A stretch of 64,000 nt of DNA from Parus major (taxonomy: Eukaryota > Chordata > Aves > Passeriformes > Paridae), in the NCBI RefSeq assembly GCF_001522545.3, contig NC_031774.1, positions 26,111,824 to 26,175,823 of the forward strand. The letters are read 5' to 3'. This document shows, one piece after another, positions 1 through 12,969 of the stretch (position 1 is its first letter; each line of letters starts with the position of its first letter). Made by a program: the position numbers and the translations under genes. The notes beneath the pieces are model-generated. The model made no database searches. It had not been told where the DNA came from and was given only the letters and a program-made list of their open reading frames with translations.

Positions 1-3000
1 AAATCATTTATCCTATATGAACTACTTTATGATAATTTTCACTCATCATTACCTCAGAGTAGCAAGGTCTTTCTACAGTTCTTCCATCTTCATATTTGCT
101 AATTTTAATAACCTTGTATCACCAAACTATGTCATTTCAGAATTTGCATCTTGTCTAGATCATCTGTAAATATACAGTACAGCACAGAGAGCTACCCTTT
201 TTAGGCTGATGAGCTATCATTTATTAAGATCAATATTTTCACTCAGATTCCATTAAAAAAATATTTTTGCACAAAGTGTTCACATATAGAAAACCTGACT
301 CATGATCTTCCACCTGGATCATTAACAGCTCTGCTTACAAATTTGGAATGGATTCCTTGGGTATCTAAACACAGTGCTCCCTCAAAAGAAGGGGCCAGAC
401 TGGATGGGGCCTTGAACAAGCTGGCAACCATGACAGGGGTTGAATCTAGATGATCTTTACAGTTCCAATCCAAAATATTAAAGGGATAATTGAGAGGAAC
501 TGCTGGGTGACTTCTTGGTATTGTATGACCAGGAGACAAAATGAGGTTCTAAGTGTGTGCATATCAAATTATGTATATCAGAAAAATAATAACTGCTATT
601 ATGAAACACATGAATATATCCTAACTGTTCATTAAATACATGAGAAAATATTAGCAATCAAGAATAAGATCTTATTATGATGCTACACAGTAGGAAAAGA
701 TGGCAACTCTATGTCAAATAGCAGTCAAAACAAATATCAAATCTTAGAAATTCAGACAAAGCAGGCAACCCAAAGATCACGTATATATCAACGGTTCACA
801 AATGCCTTGAGTATTATATACAATTCTAGCCCTTCCTATCTCAAAAAAAATTAAATAGAACAAGATAATCAGGGATACTGACTAGTTTCCATATGAAGTA
901 ATGACTTACAGTTTTTTCCAAGGGATGATGGGGAGTAGAGAGGGGTACTTGACAGGTCTACAAGATCATTAGGGACATACAGAGGTCGGCTAGGAATCAG
1001 CTATTTATGATGTCATTTAAAAAAAGAGCCAAAAAAAAAAAAAAAAATCAAAATAGGTCAGCAGGAGGCAGACTCAGAGCAAACTAATTTGTGCAACTTC
1101 TTGCCAGAGGATACTATGAAACTAAGAGTTTACAATGGTTCAAGTGAACAACAGTCAACTACATAAAAAAGAAAACTACTGTGAGTTACTGAAAATATGT
1201 AGTAAGTATATTTAGTGCAGGAAGTCCCTTACTAAAAAATGGAAAATAACTAGAGGGAAGAATAATTTATATTATCTGTGGTTTTGAACTTTTCCTTAGG
1301 TATCCATGTATGACCACAGTTGAATACAGATCTTTACTCCAGAATTTTACATTCATACATTATGTTGGGGAAGATGGAGAGAGGACAGAGAAATTATGCT
1401 CCCTGTAACAACATAAATTGAAATTGTTTGAACTGATGAGATGCAACTAAAAATCTTTTATATAATTTTCTGTCAGTTAGTTGAAAGAAGCTACTACCCT
1501 TAACCTGTTGACTAGCTAGCTGTTGTAGGAATGACATCATAAAGCAAACCAGTTCAAGTAAACTCTTCTTTTCTGGCACTTATGTGAAGCTATTTTGAAA
1601 AAAAAATATATGATAAACACTCAGGAACTCCAAACACCATTTATTCTATTGCTTCAACTTCTATTTTACAAATATTGTCCCTTTCACTTTATGTTGGTTT
1701 TAGTGCTGTCTCAGTGTTTCCATAGATTTTCTTCCCTGTATCTAACTTCAGAAAATACTTGGAAATGCCTCTAATCTTTATACTCAAACAATTTGATAGC
1801 TTGAATGCAGAAAACCAATATATTAAGATACATTTCCTAACTTCAAGACTATCTCCATCTTAATAAAGTTGGTGCAGACATCCACAGTCAGATTTTTGAC
1901 ATTGAAAATTCACAGAATACATTTTAAATCACCGACAGTCAGATGCAGCAATGTTACAGTTTGAATAGAAAGAAAACTTTAATGGAAAAATTGGTTCTTA
2001 CCTCTGGCAGCTGCAAAACATATGACAGCAATTTTTATATAGGTAACAGGACAGAAATTTTAGACTGCTAAATGTCTGAGCATCAAGACGAACATAGGTA
2101 TAAAAACCCACAACAAACATGATATTTGTGTCTACTTTGTTACTTCAATAACATGGAACTCTAAATGCTTTGTTTAATTTACAAGAAAAAATAAATGTCA
2201 ATCTCTTACGAGCAGCCATAAACAATTACTGTAAAAGAACTGGAAAGAATTATGAATCTTTCCACAAGTAAGTTGCTATGTAAAACTGATGAGAAAAGGA
2301 AAGAACTCCCATAATTTTGTTGCCACTTGATACAATATTACCATATCTTAACATTCTTTTCACTTTTCTAAATAGTTTTTGTTGGATATTCCTCAACATA
2401 ACTTCATAAGGAATATCTGAATATAAACTTTAATTCTAATATTTTCTACCTTTCCCATAGAAAACACATTAGAGGTAAATCTGACTACATCCCATACCAT
2501 GGAAGCTTTATTTGTTCTGGATTAAGACTTTTTTTGCCCTATTTTCATTCAGCACATATACGCTTTTTTATGATATGGCACTACTTGCATACAACAAAGA
2601 ATTCTACAAAGATTTCTACATTGTTTGCTAGAGAAGTGATCACAGACTTTTAGTGACATAGAACTTCCTTCCCCCCAAGGGGATTAGGCTTTTACCACAT
2701 CATTAAATATTTAAAATCACACAAGACCCTACAGCATGAAGAAAATAACAGGGAAAAAGAATGCTTTTTAATCCATTTGTTGGTCACTATCAGTTGTCAA
2801 GGCTGACAAAAGGACAATCTGTTCCTGGAAATTTTGTTGAGCTGGTAGCTGGTGATGGGAACAAGAGAAGAGATTCAAGTTTCATGTGCATTTTCAGAAG
2901 TTTTATGTAAGTGTTGATGGCTGCAGTATTGAATTGCAGAAAGTGTTTTTAATTTGCTTCCATCCAATAGCTTTGCTTCAGTCTGGCAGCAAGTAAATAA

Positions 3001-4440
3001 GATTTCAATAACCCCTAACAATTGTTCAGTAATAATTTTAACACTGAAAATATATTAAAAAAAAAGTATCTGAGAGGCTTACATTTACTTCTAAGAGAAA
3101 AAAAGTTCTCATGGATAGAGCAATAGTTATACTCTCAAAATATTAAAATAGTTCATTCAACCAGCTAGAGATTTCTTTTTTATGTGCATGTGAACTAAAA
3201 TTGCCATGCATATGGTGATGAATAAGAAATTAAGCAAATTTATTAAAACATGCCAAGAATTTAAAAAAACACAAATCATAGAAATTACTTCCCATCACCA
3301 TGTTTAGATTATAACATACAATTCACACACATGAAGCCTAAATAAAAAAACAAACTAAGCCTCTATTTTTGCCTTTAATACATCTACAGCTGCCTCTTTC
3401 TGGTTCCCTTACGTTTCAGTTCCAAAACTCTGCCCTAGCCTTTTGTCTTCACGCTACAGAGAATAGCAGCCATGTCAAGAAATCCCAGCTCTTGCCTGAG
3501 AGCCATGCAGGCTGCACAGCATAAGGACATTCAAACCTTTCACCAGAAAGAGCCTGAGGAAAAGGAATTAAATGGGAAAAGGTGAGAAGGAGGAAGATGC
3601 TATATGGTCAAACACTTTCATGCTTCTCTCATGTTTCTTGTTTCTCCTTCCTCCTAATTGCTGAAATGGCCATCAGAGAGCTTCTGCTCTGTTCAAGATT
3701 CTCAGGTATAACTGCATCAAAGCAAAAATTAGTTCAGAGAATCAGAAATATAGTATTCTTTATAATACTGCTATGCCAACATACTTTCTTTAAAGAATAC
3801 GACACAACACACTTTTTAATACATATCTATCTATCTAATACATGTATATGTGCTTTTATGATATACACATATATTATATATTTACATTATTTACATATCT
3901 ATTCTATGTACACTACATATATTTTTTACAGAAATACAGAACTTTGTCATTGTATCAATGACAATTCATGTCTTCAACCATAACTTACAAAAAATGGCAG
4001 CAAATTTGGCAATGTAGATACATATAGATCCAAATGAATATGGCCTAACACCAAATGGCTATGATATTTTTAAAAGTGAATTACTAAAGTAATGGGAAAG
4101 GGTATGTTTAATAATAATAATAATTTAAACCAGTGCTATCACTGATCTTCTTTATAATATTAAAAAGAAAAAAAAAAAAGACACAGGAATTTGTGGGTCA
4201 TAAAGGAAAAAAATGAAACTAATACCTGCAATAAGCTAGAAGTTGTTCATAGATGTTAAGTTCTACTTTCCAGATTCATCTTTGGAGGTGTTTTATAGGA
4301 TTCTCTTGAGGTGCTTTGTGAAAGTTGTTAAGCTACAGGTAGAATAATATTTCTTTCCTTTTATACACTCTCTGAAAAATCACCGTAATGCACAGTGATC
4401 ACTTATAGGAGTGCATTGACAAAGGTTCATATCCCTTGCT
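1..4440. other. Gene-free AT-rich DNA, possible intron
   Basis: No coding exon, RNA gene or clear mobile element was recognised here. Open reading frames are short, AT-rich and resemble no family I know. Simple sequence includes an A tract at 1031-1047, TATC/TATA-rich sequence near 3825-3900 and an AAT run near 4110-4125. If the CpG island at 13-14.7 kb is the TTBK2 promoter, this would be minus-strand TTBK2 intron, but I found no TTBK2 exon, so that is inference from known gene order. Confidence 0.45.
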
Positions 4441-4491
4441 TGTGGATGGCATAGGTGCATTTGATATAAAATGCACCTAATGCCATCCACA
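4441..4491. repeat. Near-perfect 51-nt inverted repeat (hairpin)
   Basis: The left arm is 4441-4462, the loop is GATATA at 4463-4468, and the right arm is 4469-4491. The arms are exact reverse complements over 22 positions except for one extra A bulged in the right arm (CACCTAATGCC against GGCATAGGTG). Pairing stops at both outer ends. It could be a recent template-switch inversion, a remnant of a small transposable element, or a structured RNA. At 51 nt it is shorter than a typical animal pre-miRNA. Confidence 0.85.
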
Positions 4492-4664
4492 TAAAAACCT
4501 TTGGACAACAAAGAATCTGGTCCTGATTACGAGTTTAGCATGACTGGAGATGTTAAAAAGCCAGAATCTGTGGCTCAGGGAAAACTTTCACAGCAGAGTT
4601 TTGGGGTTTTTTCTGATATAAGCAGCAAAGGCATACAGGTTATCTGTGCAAGTCCCAGGATACA

Positions 4665-5268
4665 GTGATACGAGAAAACGAGACGCTCCTGTCCTGGCAG
4701 CCCTCTTTTAGTAGCGAAGCACTGAGGTGCGTGCCGGCTGCCCGGGTGGCTCTGGGAAGCACGGGCACNNNNNNNNNNNNNNNNNNNNNNNNNNNNNNNN
4801 NNNNNNNNNNNNNNNNNNNNNNNNNNNNNNNNNNNNNNNNNNNNNNNNNNNNNNNNNNNNNNNNNNNNNNNNNNNNNNNNNNNNNNNNNNNNNNNNNNNN
4901 NNNNNNNNNNNNNNNNNNNNNNNNNNNNNNNNNNNNNNNNNNNNNNNNNNNNNNNNNNNNNNNNNNNNNNNNNNNNNNNNNNNNNNNNNNNNNNNNNNNN
5001 NNNNNNNNNNNNNNNNNNNNNNNNNNNNNNNNNNNNNNNNNNNNNNNNNNNNNNNNNNNNNNNNNNNNNNNNNNNNNNNNNNNNNNNNNNNNNNNNNNNN
5101 NNNNNNNNNNNNNNNNNNNNNNNNNNNNNNNNNNNNNNNNNNNNNNNNNNNNNNNNNNNNNNNNNNNNNNNNNNNNNNNNNNNNNNNNNNNNNNNNNNNN
5201 NNNNNNNNNNNNNNNNNNNNNNNNNNNNNNNNNNCAGAGCCGCGCTGCGCCTTCCAGTCCGCCACAAA
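4665..5268. other. GC-rich patch interrupted by assembly gap
   Basis: Sequence becomes abruptly GC- and CpG-rich on both sides of a run of N (4769-5234), inside otherwise AT-rich DNA. The left flank (about 4665-4768) holds GTGCGTGCCGGC and GCCCGGG; the right flank starts with CAGAGCCGCGCTGCGCC. The hidden part may be a small CpG island, an exon or a GC-rich tandem repeat. Reading frames that span it are open only because N is not a stop codon, so no gene is called. Confidence 0.6.
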
Positions 5269-5299
5269 TGTCAGTGACATGCTACTAGGTCACACAGGT

Positions 5300-8200
5300 T
5301 GAGAGGAACACATTTGAATAGCTTGTATTTTAATAGGAATTTTCAAGGAGATCTCTGATTTAAAGGTTTCTGAAGCACAGAATATGCCAGAAGATAACTG
5401 ATGCTAAAGTTTGGAAAGGATAAATGAAACTACTTTGGTAACTATGGGCCATCAGCTCGACATCAATTCCAGACAAATAAGGGGACTTGACTAATAAAGA
5501 GCTAAAGCAAGACACTATAACTACAGCCATTCAATTAAGTTCCCCTTCCTATCAACTTTTTACTATGGCATTACAAGTTTGGCCTATAGGAATAATAGTT
5601 ATTATGGCACTTATGCTTCTGTAAGACATCTAAGTTTGTATCACACAGTACATTTTCTCTTTCTGCCAGAAAATCAATAGGTCATACATTAAATAATAGG
5701 TCCCAAAATACAAGGTAACTGAACAAGTATCCTCTAATTACTCCCATAGGAAGCAATCTCTTACTTAATACTGAAACTTTTTTACTCAGGAAAAAATTAT
5801 GAAGTTTGTAATTGATACTGATATCGGGAAGTGATAAAGGACAAATGGCATCAACAGGTTACACAGACAGAAATCAAACTACACATGTGCCAACTTAGAT
5901 AAATGAAGACATTATCCATCAAGGACCAAAGAATAAATGGAAACATCACCTAACACGATGCAGCAATCAGTTACTTCTGATATATGCATCTGCTGGAGCA
6001 TTAAAGCTATGACAACTACGGATGAATAGAAAAATAAATACTAAGAGAGATCATAATACCTCTCTATCTGCTCATGGTAGGATTGCTGCTAGAATATCAT
6101 ATCCAGTTCTGGTGTTCAAAATTACGAAACTTGGTTCCTTCGGATTATCTAATCAAAATTGCTTTAGTCAAGAAAATTGCAATAGATCTTCATTCTGACA
6201 CACAGATCATACAAGTAAAAGGTTGAATCTTTAGATTCCTTAAACACATACAAATATCTCAAATATCTTTACTTTTCATTAATAAAGATATTCTCATAGA
6301 ATACTTGATTAACTCTTTCAATGGATTCCTCATTACTGACAATTCTTAAAAGACAACACAATGACTTCCCACACTATATGCTCTCAATCAACTACTGCTG
6401 GCACACATAATTCAGAGAAGTAATAGGAAGCTGGTTTTACACAAAGTTAGCCTCAATGATCACAATTCACACAGTCAGAGATAAGTGATGAGGCTTTTGT
6501 CTTTGAAAATTAATTATACAAGCATATTTCATTATGAAAATACAATTATCCTAGGCATATTTAGTTTGCTGGTACTGTCTTAAGTTCAGAAAAAACATTC
6601 CAGGGATCAGTTGAAAAAACAAAACATGGCAGAATGATGAGGCATGAAAATCACTAAGTTTATGTATTACAAACATGGGGGTCAAGAGACTCTCAAAAAT
6701 TATAAGAATTTCCTACATATCAGAAAAGTGAACAGTGCAAGATCAGATTTTAACTATCTTCCAAACAAATGTACAATTATTTCCAAAAACAAAAGAGCAA
6801 CGTTTCTCAGAAACCTTTACAGGCTTTCATTTTATCTCTTACTTAAATAATAAAAAACATTGCATAACAGTGTTACATGTTTTAGGAAATACTGGCTGTA
6901 TGTAAATAAAAATATTCAATTCCAAATCACTCCAAATTAAAGCCTGGGCTACAAAAATAATCCCGGTTGTATTGTTGACCTATAACCTGACGTATTTGTA
7001 TATTTTGAATGTTTGAACACTTGATCTATACAAATAATTTGTTAAAAAAATAGAAGTTTTACGTCAGATTGTCTGAGAGGAGATGTAATTTTGTAGATAT
7101 GGAAACAGTTACACATGACACCATAATGGCAGTGTGTAATAACCCTACATTGACAGCATTCTCTAAATTCTTGAATTTACATAAACGAAATACAATTCTA
7201 TTGACACAAGTTGTAAGTATTTTCCTTTTCTTTTTTTCTTCAAAAAATGACACCAACAGTCATTACACTTGCTTGGAGCATATTCAGTTTTAAACTGTGG
7301 TAAGATACTTCTTTGAAATTATTATTTAAACAATTAATTTCTACTCTATAAGAGCACAATGTGGACACACAATCATATGGCAAGCAGGGTTATGAGATTT
7401 CTACTGAGAAACAGGAAATATTCAATTATATGAGTGAAATCTGTGTACAGTCGGGGAATTTTTTTAGTAATATCAGAAGCTAGAACAGAAATAATACAGT
7501 TAAGAGTAGTAATAACTACATTCTTATTTATCAAGACCAAGATTCAGTTTTTACATGCTTCAGAGCAAGGAGTATAAAAGCACTTTATAAAATGTCAGCC
7601 CCAAATATGAGCAACAGCTACTGCATGACTACTCATATGTCAGCCACAGTCCTGATTCAGACCATAAATCAATTCTGTCCAAACCTTTACTCCAGGAAAA
7701 AGAAATATTTCAGTGAGCCTTTACATGTTGATGCAGGGCCTCACAATAGAAATGAAGTGTTAACTGCCAGTTCCAACAAGCCAGACAAAGTACAGCTGCT
7801 CCCTGATTACAAAGGGAAAATTGACTGATCAAGGAAAGATACAGAAGCACTTCCACGTGACTGAGGTATCCTAGGCTCAAAATTGATGAAATATATCAGA
7901 ACAACAGGAAGGAATGTCCAGCCTGAAATTAGCATCCTGCCAAATTTCCTTCAAATTAATAGAGAAGAAAGTGCACCATCACCTCAAAGCAGCTTTTCAT
8001 GTAAAATGTTCCTCTTTCTCTTGTGTCCTCCCTGAACTGACAATAGGCAGGAAAACCTGTCAGCTGAGCACACAGGCTACAGTAAATGAAAGGATCTGGT
8101 TATGACTATCTCAGCTATGCATTCAGGGTGAAGTTGCATATAACAGCATGACCTAGCAAGAGTTACAAACATATATCAGCCAAAAAAAAAATACAAACTC

Positions 8201-11200
8201 CCTTTTTACAATCATTCTCTGCCACATTAGTGAGTTGACTGTGTAGCACAGATATAAATGGGCACTAGAAAAGGCTCAGGCAGAGAACATAATTTTCCAC
8301 TTAAAAACAGCAGCCAAATGTTAGACTGATTTAACAATAATGTGTAATTCCATCTGCAGGAGCTAACATGTGAAAAATATTCTTATATCTATGTACATCC
8401 ATAAATAAATAACAGCTATCACCAGTCAATAACAGAGATTCTTTCCTGCACACCTCTCCTTTACTATGGGAGGGTCACAGTTTGCTCCTCAGCTTCAGCA
8501 TCAATTTTTTAGCTCTTGGCTGATCAAGACAAGACCTGACTGAGTTAGCTAGCATGTTGCTCCCACAAAACCACTCAGTCCTCTCTTTATACGAATCCAT
8601 CCCATGACTCTTTCAAGATTTTTCTCTAACTAGAAAAATTATTCAACAGGTTTCCTCACTGGATACACTGCTTTGCTCAAAACTGTAATTTCACCCAAAA
8701 CCATCATGATTATCACAATCTCTAGATTTTAATGAAAAAGCACAGAATGTCACAAAGAAAAAGAACAGTGATCCAGTCAATTCCTCTCCTTCAATTCTCA
8801 GACTACAACATGACAGCTTGTTCTAGGCTGACTTGACTTAGGGAATTATACTTTGATTTTATTTATAGACTACTGCAGATGGAAAATCAAAGCATCACAT
8901 ATGAACAGGGCATTCAATTCAATTCAATCAAACTCAAGGAAGAACACAGTCATTCTTCCTCTGATACATTTTCTATCAGTTGATAATGTCCATTCTAGAT
9001 CTATTAAGCTCAAGATGCTTATAAATTGAAAGACAAGAAAATAATTATTTCAAGGCAGCATATAACTCAACTTAAGAATAGAAATACATTCTAAAAAGTC
9101 ACCAGTTTGATGCTGAAAAGTATATTCTATTTACGGATCACTGCCTCCTTTTTTTTTAATTCTTCAACACTGCAAAGCTAGAGTCATACTTCATATGCTC
9201 AGAAGTCACACTGCTTGCCACGAGTGGCATTTGAAGCATTACTATGGCAACAAGTAAAGTTGACAGCTATAAGACACATCCTGCTGATACACCACGTAAC
9301 CAAGCAATCTAATTCTTACTATGTTGAACAACATTCTATCAAATAAGTTTTGTTAAAACCCTCACTAAAACGTTAGTACCCTGAGACAGAGCATGACAGA
9401 AGCAACAAATACTATCTGAGAATTATGTGGGAAGTGACAGAGAATGAACCCCTCTCAGAATCAATAAGCAGCTGTTGATTGAAGACAATTCCCAAGTACT
9501 AAAAAGACACAAGCTCTGAAAGGCAAGATTTCTCCCGACTGTGGATGAGTCTAGTGGAACAAATTTTTATTTGTTATAACTTCAGTTATGGGAGAAGTAT
9601 ACAAAAAACTTAATAAAATTGTGTCTATAAAAACACACTGGGATGACACAAAAACTGATTCTTTATGCTTTTCCACATTGGAGCTCCACAGTAGTAACCT
9701 GTACCTGCAACAAGTAACTAATCCCTCTGCAACACCAGGACAGAAAAATATGGCTACATATTAAACAGACTCGACATCCTCTGCAAGCTCCCAAAGGAAG
9801 TTCAGCATATTTTACTCTTTCTTTACACATCAGACAGCTTTGTACTTTAAAAGAAATTTACTCTCTTTATCAATACCATCAGTAATCTGGCAAACTTCAT
9901 CCATGAAAGAGGCCTTCAACCCTTCCAACTACTACTTGCACTGAAATGCAAGGCTAAGCTACGTACACATATTTCTCCAAAAGGAAGTAAAATTAGCGGA
10001 TGGAGTTCCTCATCAGTGCAATTCTCAATAACTGATTAATCTCTTCAGACAAAAAGCAACAGCATGAAATAACAATTGAGTGATGCAATTTTGTGATGAA
10101 AAGTTCTCAAACACACAGGATAAGAACCACAGGAAAACATGCCTGAACATAATAAAGAAAATGTTTTTACATTTTTGACAAAATAGTTTTGTTAAAGACA
10201 CTCAAGACTTCTTCAGTTTCTCAATTTGCCCTCCTTTCCTTGCTCTTCTCAAGTTAAATCTTTCCCTTCTCCCCAAAAAAACTTCTCAAGTTTTCCAAGA
10301 TTGAGCTCCATTAATTGAAAAATAATTTTGAAAAATAATTGATCAAAAGTTGTGACTTGCACAACATCTCAAAAATGGGAAAATAATTCTCAACCAGATG
10401 AAGAGGTGAAGCATCAGAAGGCCAGATTTTATTGCTTGAATTTTCTACTACTTAGGTTTCAAGACTAGTAACCTGTAAGCTCATATAGAGAATGACTATA
10501 ATTTTAAACAGCTAAGAATAGCATCTCAATTTCATAAGCAGCTTAAAAAGAAAAATCCCAGTTACTAGATTCTCTCAAAAGCACACTACTAAACACCTAG
10601 CACTGAAGCAAAGGGAGGGGAGTATTCTGATTCTAAAATTTTAATAAATAAATGAAACTGTAAAGGAAAAGCAAAAGACTAGATGATATTTTCAAAGAAG
10701 TTTTATGAAAGAACATACAAGATATAGTTACTAAAATCCACATTAGATAGTACCCAATATTTCTAACAAAAAGAGAGAAGTCAAGCTTTATTCTGCCACT
10801 GCATGACAGAGAATACAGTACAAGCATTAAAGCACTCTACTTGTGCATAGCAAGCAGAAAAATTAAACTGTCCCATTTATTTTATATATAACATATATAT
10901 TATTTTCACTTTAAAAATTAGCATGTTTAATTCCCACTTAAGTACCCTAGATACTATAATCTTAAACAGAAGGGGGGGAAAAAAAAAAAAAAAAGCCAAG
11001 TAAAAGATTTGAGAAAGTTTCTTTCACTCTCATCCTGAACAAGAAGTCAAGCTCATAACAAGAAAATTTTAAACACACATGACCTGTAGCTCTTGAATTC
11101 CTTAAGATAAACCTTGTATTTTGGCAATTTTGTATGTTTTAATTCTTGCCCATCAATACGCTAACAATTGGCCCTTCAGATTGATCTGCCAGATCCATGG

Positions 11201-12960
11201 CACAACATGCTGCTCAGAGAGATCCATCAAAGGAAGCTCAGGTTTTTTGAGCTGAGAGTTTTTTCACAGAACGAGGGAGGAAGGACAGTGGCTGGTCCAT
11301 GTGCCACAACTGTGCATCCCTGTGAGACCACGATGAATCCTGGTGTCTTGTACTGAAAAGGCAGCTGTTTCTCCTCCCCTCCAGCCTAACACAAAGGCTT
11401 TGTGTAGTGCTTCCCCAGAGAAAAAGAAACAGACAAGGCAAGACACGGGAATACACAGAAACTGTCAATCTCCTTTGTAAAGTACCAATTTATTCCCACT
11501 AGATAAACAAGCCCTTACTAAAACAGAAAACACAGTAGTATATTAATATACCACACACTGCAACTTCACACACTAAACAAATGCTTAACCTTCTGTACAT
11601 ACAGATCTAGCACTGGTAGAAACTGATGGTTTAGAAGCCAGTTTGGAACAAGGAAAACCCCACTCATATCTCTCTTCTGTCGTACTCAAAAATCTTTTTG
11701 ATATAATCAGCCACACTGAGAAAAGCCTCTCTGGAATTTGTGATGTCAGAAGCATCAGAGCCTGCAGGATGCAGCAGCAGTACAATGACTACACTAAACA
11801 TAAGCGACATCACGATATTCCAGTCGCTCAATTTGTTCTTATTCTAACCTCATCCTTCTCAAACAGGAAGTTTAAAAAGATGCTGAGCTTCAAGTAAATA
11901 ATGGTACATCAGGAATATATTATAGAAGAACAAAGTATTTTTAAGGGTAAATTGGTTCCATCTCCACATTTTTTAAACTGTATCTTGATGCACTGTTTTC
12001 AAAATAACTTTTGACAAATGACTACTCATACTATTGCAGTCAAACTTTCCTATATCTAATTTGAAAGGCCAAACAAATGTTAACAAGTATACCTCTGGTT
12101 TAACAAGTTAAGAAAGTTCTACTACTTTGTTAAACATAATTCACTCTGTAAAGCAAATGAATCATCATCATCATCAAGAAAGTATTCAGGACAACATAAA
12201 CACAAAATAAAAATGCTGGGTATTTTTGTATCATGAATTCATACAATTAAGACTTGAAAAAACATTACCAAAATTCAAACAAGAGCAGCAAAATAAGGCC
12301 TAACCTTTTGTTTTCCCAGCTAAAATGAACTAACATACCTACAAGCATAGGTAGCATGTGTTCAACAGAGGCATGGCACTAACTACATAGAATGCGTTTT
12401 AAAAATCTACTCATTTTTTCCAGAACCACAACACAGAAACTAACCACACACTTTAAGGCTAAGATACTTACATAAATAAAGTATGATTTATTTTAAAGCT
12501 CTCAACATTCCTGCAATATAGTTTATTAATTCAAAACAATTATGCTGAAATTACACTGGTTGTGCACACGGCTAACTAAGAAAAGCCACTACAGACAATT
12601 TTATAACTCATTTTCTGTAGCCCTTTTCAGCTTGATTATAAACACGGTAGAAGGTTCTCAAAAGGCTGTGGTGTACTCCGGGGTCATTTCTTTGTGTCCA
12701 TCTCCCTCCACCCCCAAGATAATACATCAATATTATAATTATTTGCACTCCCACCCCCACTTACACTAGCAGTTGTTTCCAACTGCTCTGGCTCACCCCA
12801 GAGGTTACAAACCTCGTAGCGAGCTTTGTCCTCTCATTGCTTTTGCTCTAAAGTGACAACAGAAGCCTAAGGATGCCGCTGCAGCTCCAAAGATCATCTG
12901 TAGACTTGGGAACAAGGTGCTTTCCCACTTCCTCTTTGAAAAGCTAAAAGTACTTGAAAT
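5300..12960. other. Gene-free AT-rich DNA, possible intron
   Basis: No coding exon was recognised. The open frames are short and without family resemblance. A locally GC-richer stretch at about 11160-11470 carries several overlapping short frames on both strands but no convincing splice sites. A G/A run lies at 10973-10994 and an ATC run near 12165. The same intronic interpretation as for the left end applies, with the same uncertainty. Confidence 0.4.
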
Positions 12961-12969
12961 AACGTATTT

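Noticed and set aside
4575..5302. Four open frames across the first gap
   Set aside because: Open mainly because of the N run; the short real ends match no protein family and disagree between frames.
11168..11468. Cluster of overlapping frames on both strands in a GC-richer stretch
   Set aside because: No family resemblance and no coherent splice sites; probably chance or an unrecognised old repeat.
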